A stretch of 48,312 nt of DNA, from positions 1-48,312 of the forward strand of contig CAZQEN010000006.1 in assembly GCA_964591605.1 (NCBI GenBank), in the 5' to 3' direction. A program made the position numbers and the translations under genes. Below are positions 32,663 through 40,476 of this stretch, piece after piece; within the stretch, counting starts at the first letter, position 1, and each line of letters starts with the position of its first letter. The notes beneath the pieces are model-generated. The model worked only from the letters and a program-made list of their open reading frames with translations, was not told where the DNA came from and did not search any database. The stretch is from CAYLLT01 sp964591605. Lineage in GTDB: Bacteria > Planctomycetota > Phycisphaerae > UBA1845 > PWPN01.

Positions 32663-33205
32663 CTAATGCCAATCCAGCAGCTTTCCGCTCAGTTCGGGCC
32701 GGCGGCCCTGGGCGAGCGCGAGCAGCGCCTGGTAAATCGCTTCGGGCGGCGGCGGACAGCCGGGCAGATGCACGTCGACCGGCACGATGTCGTGCACCGG
32801 GCACGTCGTTTGCGGACGGGCCAGTTCCTGATCGCCGGGGATGGTGCCGTCGGCCGTGCTCTCCGTCTCCAGGTATGCCCGGCGCAGGGCCACATCCATC
32901 CCGCAGCCATTGCGCATCGCGGGAACGCCGCCGAACACCGCACAATCGCCGAAGGCCACCAGCACGCGGCAGCGCTGCCGCATCCTGCGGGCGACTTCTT
33001 CGTTCGACGAGTTGGTGATCGCCCCTTCGAGCACGCCCACATCCACACCGCCGGGCGCGGGCTCCTTCAGGTCGGTGATGGGCGAGGAGGTCAGCGTCGC
33101 CTTCTGCACGATCTCCACCAGCCGCTCATCCATGTCCAGCAGGGACATGTGGCAGCCGGCGCAGCCGCCGAGCCAGTCGGTCGCGATTGTGGGCTTTCTC
33201 GACAT
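32663..33205 (-). CDS. hoxY: [NiFe]-hydrogenase small subunit HoxY-like
   Basis: A 180-residue electron-transfer subunit that carries the proximal [4Fe-4S] cluster next to the Ni-Fe centre. Four cluster Cys are visible: two in GGCAGCHMSLLD (C15 and C18), one in FGDCAVFGG and one in LPGCPPPPEA. It is short and lacks the C-terminal two-cluster domain of group 1 uptake enzymes, as expected for HoxY. I chose ATG 33205, with AGGAG ten bases before it. Together with HoxH it forms the hydrogenase module. Confidence 0.93.
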   Translation of the reverse strand: MSRKPTIATDWLGGCAGCHMSLLDMDERLVEIVQKATLTSSPITDLKEPAPGGVDVGVLEGAITNSSNEEVARRMRQRCRVLVAFGDCAVFGGVPAMRNGCGMDVALRRAYLETESTADGTIPGDQELARPQTTCPVHDIVPVDVHLPGCPPPPEAIYQALLALAQGRRPELSGKLLDWH

Positions 33206-33264
33206 GTGTTTTTCACTCCTGTGACGCGGGACGCGGGGGGTGATTCTCGAGCACCGCCATGTGT

Positions 33265-33285
33265 CACGTCTCACGTCTCACTTCG
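33265..33285. repeat. Short tandem 7-bp repeats in spacer upstream of hoxY
   Basis: CACGTCT occurs twice in a row at 33265-33278, followed by the related CACTTCG at 33279-33285. They lie in the spacer between the NuoG-like gene and hoxY. This is a simple-repeat family seen in spacers of many genomes; no function is evident. Confidence 0.5.
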
Positions 33286-33294
33286 TCCATCCCG

Positions 33295-35133
33295 TCACAC
33301 CGCCAGGCACAGGTCCGGGATCTGATCGAGCGACAGACTCTGATTCAGCGCGCCGGCGATCTGCTGCAGCACCTCGGCAAACGTGGGCATTCCCGGCGGC
33401 GGATCGAGCATGCGCTGCACCTCGACGTTGCGGCCTTCCATGTTGACGACGTGCCCTTCCCGCTCGGCCCACATCAGACCCGGCAGGACGACGTCAGCGC
33501 CGTCGGTCCAGTCGGAGCGGTAGGCCGCATGCACGATGGTGAACGGGCCGTGCGGCAGGGCCATCTCCTCGGGCACGTCGTCGCCGAGCAGCACGTAGAG
33601 GGCATCGCCATCCACCGGCCGCACCTGGAGACCCAGCCGGGCCGCGCCGGAGGAGTTGGTTCCGCCCACGAGCGGCATGAACTTCACCTTGTCCGGCAGC
33701 GCCCGGAGGGCGGCATAGACGGTCGTGCTCAGACCTTCGCCATACAGCACGATGGGGCGCTGGGCCGCGGCAATGGCCGCCTTGAGCTGGACGAAACCCT
33801 TGATCGGCAGGTGATACGTCTTGAGGAACCGCTCGAACGGCGACTGGCCGGGGTGTGAAATGTCTTCCAGATGAAGGCATACCGAGGCGTAGGGGTCGAG
33901 CTCGGTGGCCGTGTCGTTCACGACGAAAAGCCTCGCTCCCTGGTCGCAGGCCCGCTTGATGAGATAGCCGACGACCTTCTGCTCGCGGAGAGGGTCGCCG
34001 CCGATCACAATGATGCAGTCGGCCGCGGCAACCTCGGGCAGCATGGCCCGCGTGCCCAGGTCGGTCGGCGGCACCTCGCCGTAAAGCATCGAGACTTCAT
34101 CGCTCTTGAGGACTTCCTGGAAAAAGAGGGCAAACGCCGCGAGCGACTCGGAGGTGAGACGCGGCGAGGCCAGGCCGGCCGGCATGCGGGCCCGCTGCAG
34201 TCCGTCGGCGGCCACGGCGATCGCGTCTTCCCAGCTCACTTCGACGAGCTGGTCGTCCTGGCGGACGAGGGGCTGGAGGATCCGGTCGGGTTTGGGGTCG
34301 AGGACCTTGAACCGGCCGTCGGCGCACAGCAGACCGCCGCTGTCGGAGTCCCATCGGCCCTCGATGCGCAGCAGGTGGTTGTCGCGGGTGACGGCGTCGA
34401 TGCTGCAGGTCACCGCGCAGCCGACGCAGACGGTGGGTTTGCGCTCGATGTCGCTCTCGTGGCCGCAGAAGACGCTGTGGCGGTCGATCAGGGCGCCGGT
34501 CGGGCAGACCTGCAGGCAGGTGCCGCAGGAGATGCATGAGGAGACGCCGAACGGCTTGTTATCGTCGGCGCAGATGAGGGCCCTGGCCCCGCGATGGGTC
34601 ACTCCGAGCGTGTGATTGGCGGCGATGGAGGCGCAGGCGCGGACGCAGCGGCGGCACAGGATGCATCGGCCGTGATCCATCACGAAGTACTCACGCGATG
34701 CATCGATCGGCCAGCGCCGAGAGTAATTGGGCGTGAACTCCCAGAAGGTCAGCCCGTGCTCATAGCCGAGGCGCTGGAGCTCGCAGTCGGTCGTCTCGGC
34801 GTCGCCGCTGGCCGGGCAGTACATGCAGTAGTGCGTGCGTTCGGAGAACAGCATGTGCAGCGCGAATCTGCGGGCCTGCAGCACCTTCTCGGTGTCGGTG
34901 CGGACCACGAGGCCTTCACTGACCGGAAAGGTGCAGGCCGGCTGAAGCGATCGCTGTTTCTCGATGTCCACGAGGCAGAGCCGGCAGGCCCCTTCAGGTT
35001 TGAGATGGGGGTGATGGCACAGGCCGGGGATGGCGACGCCGACGGCGGCCGCCGCCTGCATCACCGTCTGGCCGGGACGCGTCTGGACCGCTTTGCCGTT
35101 GATGGTCAGGTTGATCGGAGGAGATTCGCTCAT
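33295..35133 (-). CDS. NuoG-like/HoxU-like iron-sulfur protein
   Basis: A 612-residue subunit that carries electrons between the diaphorase and hydrogenase modules. It begins with a [2Fe-2S] ferredoxin domain (residues 1-80), then a His-ligated [4Fe-4S] segment ERTHYCMYCPASGD, two [4Fe-4S] motifs (CILCRRCVRAC and CISCGTCLQVC) and a molybdopterin-type N-terminal cluster starting CVGCAVTC. A shortened molybdopterin-like domain ends it. HoxU is about 240 residues, so this is a longer NuoG-type version. I chose ATG 35133, with AGGTG eight bases before it. It lies between the flavoprotein fusion and hoxY, suiting a wire role. Confidence 0.88.
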   Translation of the reverse strand: MSESPPINLTINGKAVQTRPGQTVMQAAAAVGVAIPGLCHHPHLKPEGACRLCLVDIEKQRSLQPACTFPVSEGLVVRTDTEKVLQARRFALHMLFSERTHYCMYCPASGDAETTDCELQRLGYEHGLTFWEFTPNYSRRWPIDASREYFVMDHGRCILCRRCVRACASIAANHTLGVTHRGARALICADDNKPFGVSSCISCGTCLQVCPTGALIDRHSVFCGHESDIERKPTVCVGCAVTCSIDAVTRDNHLLRIEGRWDSDSGGLLCADGRFKVLDPKPDRILQPLVRQDDQLVEVSWEDAIAVAADGLQRARMPAGLASPRLTSESLAAFALFFQEVLKSDEVSMLYGEVPPTDLGTRAMLPEVAAADCIIVIGGDPLREQKVVGYLIKRACDQGARLFVVNDTATELDPYASVCLHLEDISHPGQSPFERFLKTYHLPIKGFVQLKAAIAAAQRPIVLYGEGLSTTVYAALRALPDKVKFMPLVGGTNSSGAARLGLQVRPVDGDALYVLLGDDVPEEMALPHGPFTIVHAAYRSDWTDGADVVLPGLMWAEREGHVVNMEGRNVEVQRMLDPPPGMPTFAEVLQQIAGALNQSLSLDQIPDLCLAV

Positions 35134-35203
35134 GTTGCATGCACCTGAATAAAGCACTTTCACCGGAACCGCCCGCGGAGCCGGGACGCTCGGGGCGTCC
35201 GCC

Positions 35204-38200
35204 TCATTCGCGGCTGTGTGCCGGCTGCTCGTTTCCATTGCGTTTGCTGGCCTGCTTCCACTCGAGGTCGCAGCGCAGGCAGCGTCGGGCCTCTTCGCGG
35301 GCCGCCTGTTCATCAAAGCCCAGCTCCACCTCCTGGAAGTTGTGTTCACGCTGAGCGACCGCCAGCTTGGGCGAAGGCGCCCGACGCGCCGCTGCATAAT
35401 CATCCAGGCTGTGCTGCAGCGGAACGTCGTGGCAGCTCGGGGCCAGGCGGACGGGGCTCATTTCGCCGGTCCGCAGGTAATGGTCGACCGACGCGGCCAC
35501 CTTGTTTCCCTGGGCGACCGCCTCGACGATCGTCGCCGGGCCGGTGACCGCATCTCCGCAGGCGAACACGACCGGCCGGCTCGTCGCCAGCAGCTCGTTC
35601 ACCACAAACGTCTGCGATGACGTCGTATTGATCTTGCAGCCCGTCATCCACGAGAGATCGGGCATCTGGCCGATGGCGGGAATCAGGTAGTCCAGGTTGA
35701 TCGTGTAGACCTCCGCCTGCATGGGCATCGGCTTGCGTCGCGCGCTCGTGTCGAACTCGCCCAGGCGCTGCCGCTGCAGGCGAACGCCGGTGACGTGGTC
35801 ATCGCCAAGCACCTCGACCGGGTTAACCAGCGTGTGAATGTGAACGCCCTCGTGCAGGGCCGCCTCGATCTCCTCGGGGAGGTGAGTCGCCGGCATGTCG
35901 TCGCCGGTGCGGCGGTACATGACGTGGACCTCGCGGGCGCCCAGGCGCAGGGCAACGCGGGCCGTATCGATGGCCACGTCGCCGCCGCCGACGCACCCGA
36001 CGCGTTTGCCGCGGAAATCAGGCACTTTGCCGGCGACGTCGCTGCCGACGGACCGCATGCAGGAAGCCATCGACACTTCCCGGAGAAAGTCAATGCCGGG
36101 GATGACGCCCTTCTTGTCCTCGCCGGGGATGCCGAGGCGCCGGCTGCGATGGGCGCCGATGGCCAGAATCACCGCGTCGAAGCCGAGCCGATCGAACAGG
36201 TCATCCAGAGAAAAATCGCGGCCGAGGGCTTTGTTGCACTCGATCTGGACGCCGGCCTTCTGGATGTTGCGGATTTCGAGGAAGAGGATTTCCCGCGGCA
36301 GACGGTACTCGGGGATGGCCCAGCTCAGCATGCCGCCGGGCACCGGCAGTTTCTCGAAAACGGTGACGCCGTATCCGCGCTGGGCGAGGCGCAGACCGGC
36401 GGTGAGCCCGCCGGGGCCGGCCCCGATGACGGCCACGCGCTTCCCGGACGCGGCCGCGCGCTCCTCCGGGGTGCCGATGGGCTCGGGGGTCCAGGCCTGA
36501 CCGATTTCGTGGTCGGCCATGAAGCGTTTGACCAGGCGGATGGCCACGGGATCGTCGATTTCGCCGCGCCGGCACTTGCGCTCGCAGAACGCGGGGCAGG
36601 CCCGTCCGCAGATCAGCGGGAACGGATTACGCTCGCGATGGATGGCCAGCGCCTGCTGATACTCGCCCTGGGCGATGAGCGCGAGGTACGCGGGAGTGTC
36701 GACACCGGCCGGACAGGTGTTGATGCACTTGGCCCGCACGAGCGGCTTGCACTGGCCGGCCACGCAGATCTTCTCGTCGATGTGGGCGAGGAACTCGTCC
36801 TCGAAGAAACGGATCGACGACATGATCGGCCCGGGGGTGCGCTGGCCCAGTCCGCAGAGCGACGAGCCCATGATGTTCTGCGACAGCTCGCGGATGGTCT
36901 GCAGATCACGGCGCGTGCCTTCGCCCTCAGTGATGCGCGTGAGCACCTCAAGGAGTCTCTGGCCGCCGATGCGGCACGGGACGCATTTGCCGCACGATTC
37001 CGCCGCGGCGAACGTGAGGAAATACTTGGCGAACTCGACCATGCACGTGTCGTCATCGACGACGATCATGCCGCCCGAGCCCATGACGGCGCCGGCCTCG
37101 GCGAGGGAATCGAAATCGACCGGAGTGTTCAACGAGGACGCGGGAATGCAGCCGCCCAGAGGCCCGCCGGTCTGCACCGCCTTGAACTGCTTGCCCTTGG
37201 GTACGCCGCCCCCGACGTCGAAAATGATATCGCCGAGAGGGATGCCCATCGGCACTTCGACCAGACCGGTGCTGTTGATTTTGCCGGTCAGGGCGAAGAT
37301 GGCGGTGCCCGGCGAATTGGGGCTGCCGATCGAGCTGAACCACCTGGCTCCGTGCAGGATGATCTGCGGAGCCATCGCGTAGCTTTTGACGTTGTTGATG
37401 TTCGTCGGCCGATCCCAGAGCCCGCTGACCACCGGGAATGGAGGACGCGGACGCGGCTCGCCCCGGCGGCCCTCGATCGACGCAATCAGCGCCGTCTCCT
37501 CGCCGCAGACAAACGCGCCGGCGCCTTCCTTGAGATCGATGTCGAAGCTGAAACTGCCGCCGAGGATGTTCTGGCCGAGCAGGCCGTACTCGTGGGCCTG
37601 GGCGATCGCCCCCTCGAGCCGGGCGATGGCGAGCGGGTATTCCTCGCGACAGTAGATGTATCCCTGCCGGGCGCCGATCGCGTAGGCGGCCAGGGCCATC
37701 CCCTCGACCACGCTGTGCGGGTCGCTTTCGAGAATGCTGCGGTCCATGAAGGCGCCCGGGTCGCCCTCGTCGGCGTTGCAGACGACGTATTTGACGTCAC
37801 CGGGCGATTTCCGGCAGAACTCCCACTTGGTACCGGTCGAAAAACCCGCCCCGCCCCGTCCGCGCAGGCCGCTCGCCTTGATCTCGCGGATCACGTCCTC
37901 GGGCGACATCTCCGTGAGCGCCTTGCCGAGTGCCCGGTAGCCCTCGCGGGCGATGTACTCGTCGATGCTGTCGGGATTGATCTCGCCGCAGTTATGCAGG
38001 GCGATCCGCACCTGTTTCGAGAAAAAGGGCAGGTCGCGATCACGCTGAATGGATTGGAACTCGATCGGCTCCTGATAAGCCAACCGAGCTACGACCTGCC
38101 CTTCGCACGCTGCATCAATGATGTCGGCGGCGTCCTGCGGCCTGACGCGGACGTATAACACGCCCGGCGGCGTGACGGCGACGGTCGGTGCGATGGCATC

Positions 38201-38368
38201 GAAACCGCGGCACCGCCCGGGACCCACCGTCAGCCTGCTCTCAAGACCGCGCTGCGTGACAATGCCGGCCAGCGCGGCCATCACGTCGGGCGCTCGCCCG
38301 TTGCCCGACGGGCTGTCGCACACAACGATGCTGGTGATTGGCGCCTCCGAAACAGTGGATCCTGACAT
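35204..38368 (-). CDS. NuoF/HoxF-GltD fusion diaphorase flavoprotein
   Basis: A 1,054-residue fusion. The front is a NuoF/HoxF-type NADH module: FMN-binding GLRGRGGAGFSTG (residues 167-179), an NADEGDPG motif (198-205) and a [4Fe-4S] set at C459, C462, C465 and C505. The back is a GltD/NfnB-like FAD oxidoreductase with [4Fe-4S]-type Cys at 548, 552, 587, 591, 595 and 599, a dinucleotide loop GAGPGG (649-654) and a second NAD(P) loop CVGGGDVA. The N-terminal 100 residues resemble a thioredoxin-like [2Fe-2S] domain but keep only some Cys. The fusion suggests that the enzyme couples H2 to two pyridine nucleotides or to ferredoxin, as in bifurcating complexes; this is inferred. Confidence 0.92.
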   Translation of the reverse strand: MSGSTVSEAPITSIVVCDSPSGNGRAPDVMAALAGIVTQRGLESRLTVGPGRCRGFDAIAPTVAVTPPGVLYVRVRPQDAADIIDAACEGQVVARLAYQEPIEFQSIQRDRDLPFFSKQVRIALHNCGEINPDSIDEYIAREGYRALGKALTEMSPEDVIREIKASGLRGRGGAGFSTGTKWEFCRKSPGDVKYVVCNADEGDPGAFMDRSILESDPHSVVEGMALAAYAIGARQGYIYCREEYPLAIARLEGAIAQAHEYGLLGQNILGGSFSFDIDLKEGAGAFVCGEETALIASIEGRRGEPRPRPPFPVVSGLWDRPTNINNVKSYAMAPQIILHGARWFSSIGSPNSPGTAIFALTGKINSTGLVEVPMGIPLGDIIFDVGGGVPKGKQFKAVQTGGPLGGCIPASSLNTPVDFDSLAEAGAVMGSGGMIVVDDDTCMVEFAKYFLTFAAAESCGKCVPCRIGGQRLLEVLTRITEGEGTRRDLQTIRELSQNIMGSSLCGLGQRTPGPIMSSIRFFEDEFLAHIDEKICVAGQCKPLVRAKCINTCPAGVDTPAYLALIAQGEYQQALAIHRERNPFPLICGRACPAFCERKCRRGEIDDPVAIRLVKRFMADHEIGQAWTPEPIGTPEERAAASGKRVAVIGAGPGGLTAGLRLAQRGYGVTVFEKLPVPGGMLSWAIPEYRLPREILFLEIRNIQKAGVQIECNKALGRDFSLDDLFDRLGFDAVILAIGAHRSRRLGIPGEDKKGVIPGIDFLREVSMASCMRSVGSDVAGKVPDFRGKRVGCVGGGDVAIDTARVALRLGAREVHVMYRRTGDDMPATHLPEEIEAALHEGVHIHTLVNPVEVLGDDHVTGVRLQRQRLGEFDTSARRKPMPMQAEVYTINLDYLIPAIGQMPDLSWMTGCKINTTSSQTFVVNELLATSRPVVFACGDAVTGPATIVEAVAQGNKVAASVDHYLRTGEMSPVRLAPSCHDVPLQHSLDDYAAARRAPSPKLAVAQREHNFQEVELGFDEQAAREEARRCLRCDLEWKQASKRNGNEQPAHSRE

Positions 38369-38437
38369 ATCAAAAGCCCTGTTGTTTGCTCCCTGTTGCG
38401 TTTCACACCCGGACGCAGGACTCGCGGCCGCCGCGCC

Positions 38438-38812
38438 TCACTCCGTGGTGAGGCGGCACACGATCCACTCACGCACAGGCTCGCCGCGCAGAACATGCTG
38501 CTCGACGAGCCGCGTGACCATCTCGGGCTGTACATTGGCATAAAGGATGCGCGACCCGCCCCCCTGCTGGATCTCGACGAGCGGCTCCTTCACGCAGATT
38601 CCAATGCAGCCGACCGGGCGAAGCGTGGCTTCAATCTTGTGAGCGGCCAGTGCCCGTTCGAGTGCTTCCGCAGTTTCGCGCGCTCCGGCCGCGATTCCGC
38701 ACGTGCCCATGCCGATCGAGATGACCGTCCCGGTGTCGCGGGTCTGCCGGCTGCGGTCCTTGATATCCTCCCGCAGGCGCGTGAGTTCCTGTAATGAATT
38801 GAGTCTGGCCAT
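38438..38812 (-). CDS. hndB: HndB-like [2Fe-2S] ferredoxin-domain protein
   Basis: A 124-residue thioredoxin-like ferredoxin of the HndB type, found in NADP-reducing hydrogenase operons. It holds MGTCGIAAGARE near residue 35-50 and RPVGCIGICVKEPLVEI further on, then YANVQPEMV and a Cys near the C-terminus. The first pair of Cys is reduced to one, so the cluster may be partly degenerate, as in many HndB proteins. It lies between the NuoE-like gene and the NuoF-GltD fusion. I chose ATG 38812, which precedes MARLNSLQEL. Confidence 0.87.
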   Translation of the reverse strand: MARLNSLQELTRLREDIKDRSRQTRDTGTVISIGMGTCGIAAGARETAEALERALAAHKIEATLRPVGCIGICVKEPLVEIQQGGGSRILYANVQPEMVTRLVEQHVLRGEPVREWIVCRLTTE

Positions 38813-38835
38813 ACATGACTCCGAAGGATTCACCG

Positions 38836-39366
38836 TCAATCCAGTTTCTGCATCTGCTTGACCAGCGCGTCGGGCGCCAGGCGGCCGAGCACCTTGTCGT
38901 CGACGACCGCCACCGGGGCGATCCCGCACGACCCGAGGCAGTACACGATCTCGAGCGTGTAGCGGTAGTCGGGCGACGTCGCACCCGGCGCCAACTGCAG
39001 GTGCTTGCCGAGTTCCTCGATGCTCTTGGCGGCCCCGCGGACGTGACAGGCGGTCCCGTCACAGACGCGGATCAGATGCCGTCCGCGCCGCGTGAGCCGG
39101 AACTGCGCGTAGAAGGTGGCCACGCCGTAGAGCCGGCTCAGAGGGATCCGCGTCTTGCGTGAGATGGCAATCAGGACTTCGCGAGGCAGATATCCGTAGG
39201 CGTCCTGGGCCCGCTGGAGGATGGGAATCACCGCCCCGGGCTGGTCTTTGAAATCCTCAAGGAGCGGATCGAGCCGCGAGAGGTCGAGTTCGGTCTTGCT
39301 GGCGGTCCGCGCCGGAGCGCGGAGCTGAACCCGGGGGCGTTCGGTTCCAGTCCAGGCAGCTCGCAT
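38836..39366 (-). CDS. hoxE: HoxE/HndA/NuoE-like [2Fe-2S] subunit
   Basis: A 176-residue subunit with an alpha-helical N-terminus and a thioredoxin-like [2Fe-2S] domain, related to NuoE, HoxE and HndA. The Cys pairs are intact: CDGTACH (C-x4-C) and CLGSCG (C-x3-C). LPREVLIAISRKT and YGVATFYAQFRL are typical. It should feed electrons to, or receive them from, the NuoF part. I chose ATG 39366, with GAGG about eight bases before it. It is the first clear gene of the hydrogenase operon. Confidence 0.92.
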   Translation of the reverse strand: MRAAWTGTERPRVQLRAPARTASKTELDLSRLDPLLEDFKDQPGAVIPILQRAQDAYGYLPREVLIAISRKTRIPLSRLYGVATFYAQFRLTRRGRHLIRVCDGTACHVRGAAKSIEELGKHLQLAPGATSPDYRYTLEIVYCLGSCGIAPVAVVDDKVLGRLAPDALVKQMQKLD

Positions 39367-39469
39367 GGGGCAATCCTCGCTTGGCCAGCGCGGCGCAGAC
39401 CATCTCCGCGGCGGCGTTGGCCTGTGTTTCCAACGTCCGGTCCACCTGCACCGATACCCCGCCCGCCAC
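39257..39469 (-). CDS. Possible small ORF overlapping hoxE start
   Basis: A 70-codon frame from GTG 39469 that opens MAGGVSVQVDRTLETQANAA in translation and overlaps the first 110 bases of hoxE in another frame. Its first 35 codons look like real coding by composition. It has no recognised domain and may be a remnant or a chance frame. It follows the tiny leader ORF by three bases. Confidence 0.25.
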   Translation of the reverse strand: MAGGVSVQVDRTLETQANAAAEMVCAALAKRGLPHASCLDWNRTPPGSAPRSGADRQQDRTRPLAARSAP

Positions 39470-39472
39470 GAT

Positions 39473-39598
39473 TCAGGCGCGCAAGGTGATCGCCGCATGG
39501 GTTGTCTGATCGGAAAGATGCGAGGGCTGTAGCTCCGGCCGCCACTCCCCACGGGCCGTCGCTATCTGTCCAAACAGCGCGATCGTGAAAATACTCAC
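39473..39598 (-). CDS. Possible leaderless leader peptide of hydrogenase operon
   Basis: A 41-codon frame from GTG 39598 to the TGA at 39473-39475, with a hydrophobic start (VSIFTIALFGQIATA). The GTG lies within one base of the start predicted from the promoter at 39604-39632, so it could be translated without a leader. No family is recognised. Confidence 0.28.
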   Translation of the reverse strand: MSIFTIALFGQIATARGEWRPELQPSHLSDQTTHAAITLRA

Positions 39599-39603
39599 AA
39601 AGA

Positions 39604-39632
39604 ATATATCACATGCCCAAGTCGGAAGCAAA
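39604..39632 (-). promoter_or_regulatory. Sigma70-like promoter of hydrogenase operon
   Basis: On the minus strand TTGCTT (39632-39627) and TATATT (39609-39604) are separated by exactly 17 bases. This is the best-spaced promoter I found in the window, and it lies in the AT-rich spacer just before the hydrogenase genes. The predicted start is near 39597. It would transcribe hoxE through hoxH as one message. Confidence 0.6.
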
Positions 39633-39709
39633 GGAAAAACGCGGTTTTTTTGAGATTCCGTCAGCTCACTCGCACGCGTCGAGCCAGGCTGACGAAAAGC
39701 AGTCACTGC

Positions 39710-40342
39710 TCAGAAGCTTGGGCTGCGAGGAACGTACAGACCGTGATCGGCGATATAGTCACACACGGCATCCGGCGTGAAGTACCGGATGGACCGGCGC
39801 TGCTCGACCCGCTGGCGGATCTGCGTGGCGGAGATCTCGAGCTGGGGGGTTGCGATGAAACCACGCTGGAGGCGGCGGACCTGTGCGTCGGACAGCGCGG
39901 ATTGCAGGCGCGTCAGGTCAGGCATGTCGAAACCGGCGCGGGTGGCGATCACGATCTCGCACGAAGCGACCATGTCGTCCAGCCGGTGCCAGTTGCACAG
40001 ATCGGCCACGGCATCGCAACCGATGATCCAATGCAGCTTCGCCTGCCCGCCGAGTTCGGCCTGCAGGCCGACGATCGCGTGAATCGGGTAGGTCAGACCG
40101 TCTTCGCGGGCTTCGACATCACTCACCTGCAGCCACGGCTGTCCGGCGGCCGCCAAGCGGGCCATCTCGAGACGGTGGTGCATGCCCGCGAGTTCGTGCG
40201 GCCACTTGTGCGGCGGGCGGGCACAGGGGATCAGCACCACCCGGCTCAGCCCGAGCGACTCTGCGACCGCCCGCGCGGTGAGCAGGTGCCCAATGTGCAC
40301 CGGATTGAAACTGCCTCCCAGCAGGCCGACCTTCTCGCTCAT
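39710..40342 (-). CDS. nadD: Nicotinate-nucleotide adenylyltransferase
   Basis: A 210-residue enzyme that joins nicotinate mononucleotide and ATP to form deamido-NAD. The nucleotidyltransferase loop GGSFNPVHIGH (residues 9-19) and the late ISATQIRQRV motif are intact, with PCARPPHK between them. It lies at the edge of the hydrogenase region but shares no obvious operon with it. A GATAAT hexamer at 40351-40356 lies eight bases before the ATG, and TTCTCA at 40373-40378 could be its -35, suggesting a leaderless transcript. No Shine-Dalgarno is apparent. Confidence 0.94.
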   Translation of the reverse strand: MSEKVGLLGGSFNPVHIGHLLTARAVAESLGLSRVVLIPCARPPHKWPHELAGMHHRLEMARLAAAGQPWLQVSDVEAREDGLTYPIHAIVGLQAELGGQAKLHWIIGCDAVADLCNWHRLDDMVASCEIVIATRAGFDMPDLTRLQSALSDAQVRRLQRGFIATPQLEISATQIRQRVEQRRSIRYFTPDAVCDYIADHGLYVPRSPSF

Positions 40343-40476
40343 GCCGTCCCATTATCAACGGATCGGCCCGGTTGAGAAGCCGCGTCTCACGGATGGTCCG
40401 GCCATTCTTCGGAGCGGGCCGGCCAGACGGGACCTGCCTGTGCCCGCACGCACTGATAATGATGCTTGAGTGGGTT

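Noticed and set aside
35795..38158. A 787-codon plus-strand ORF opposite the NuoF-GltD fusion
   Set aside because: No domain, start context or codon pattern, and the opposite strand encodes a full set of flavin and FeS motifs.
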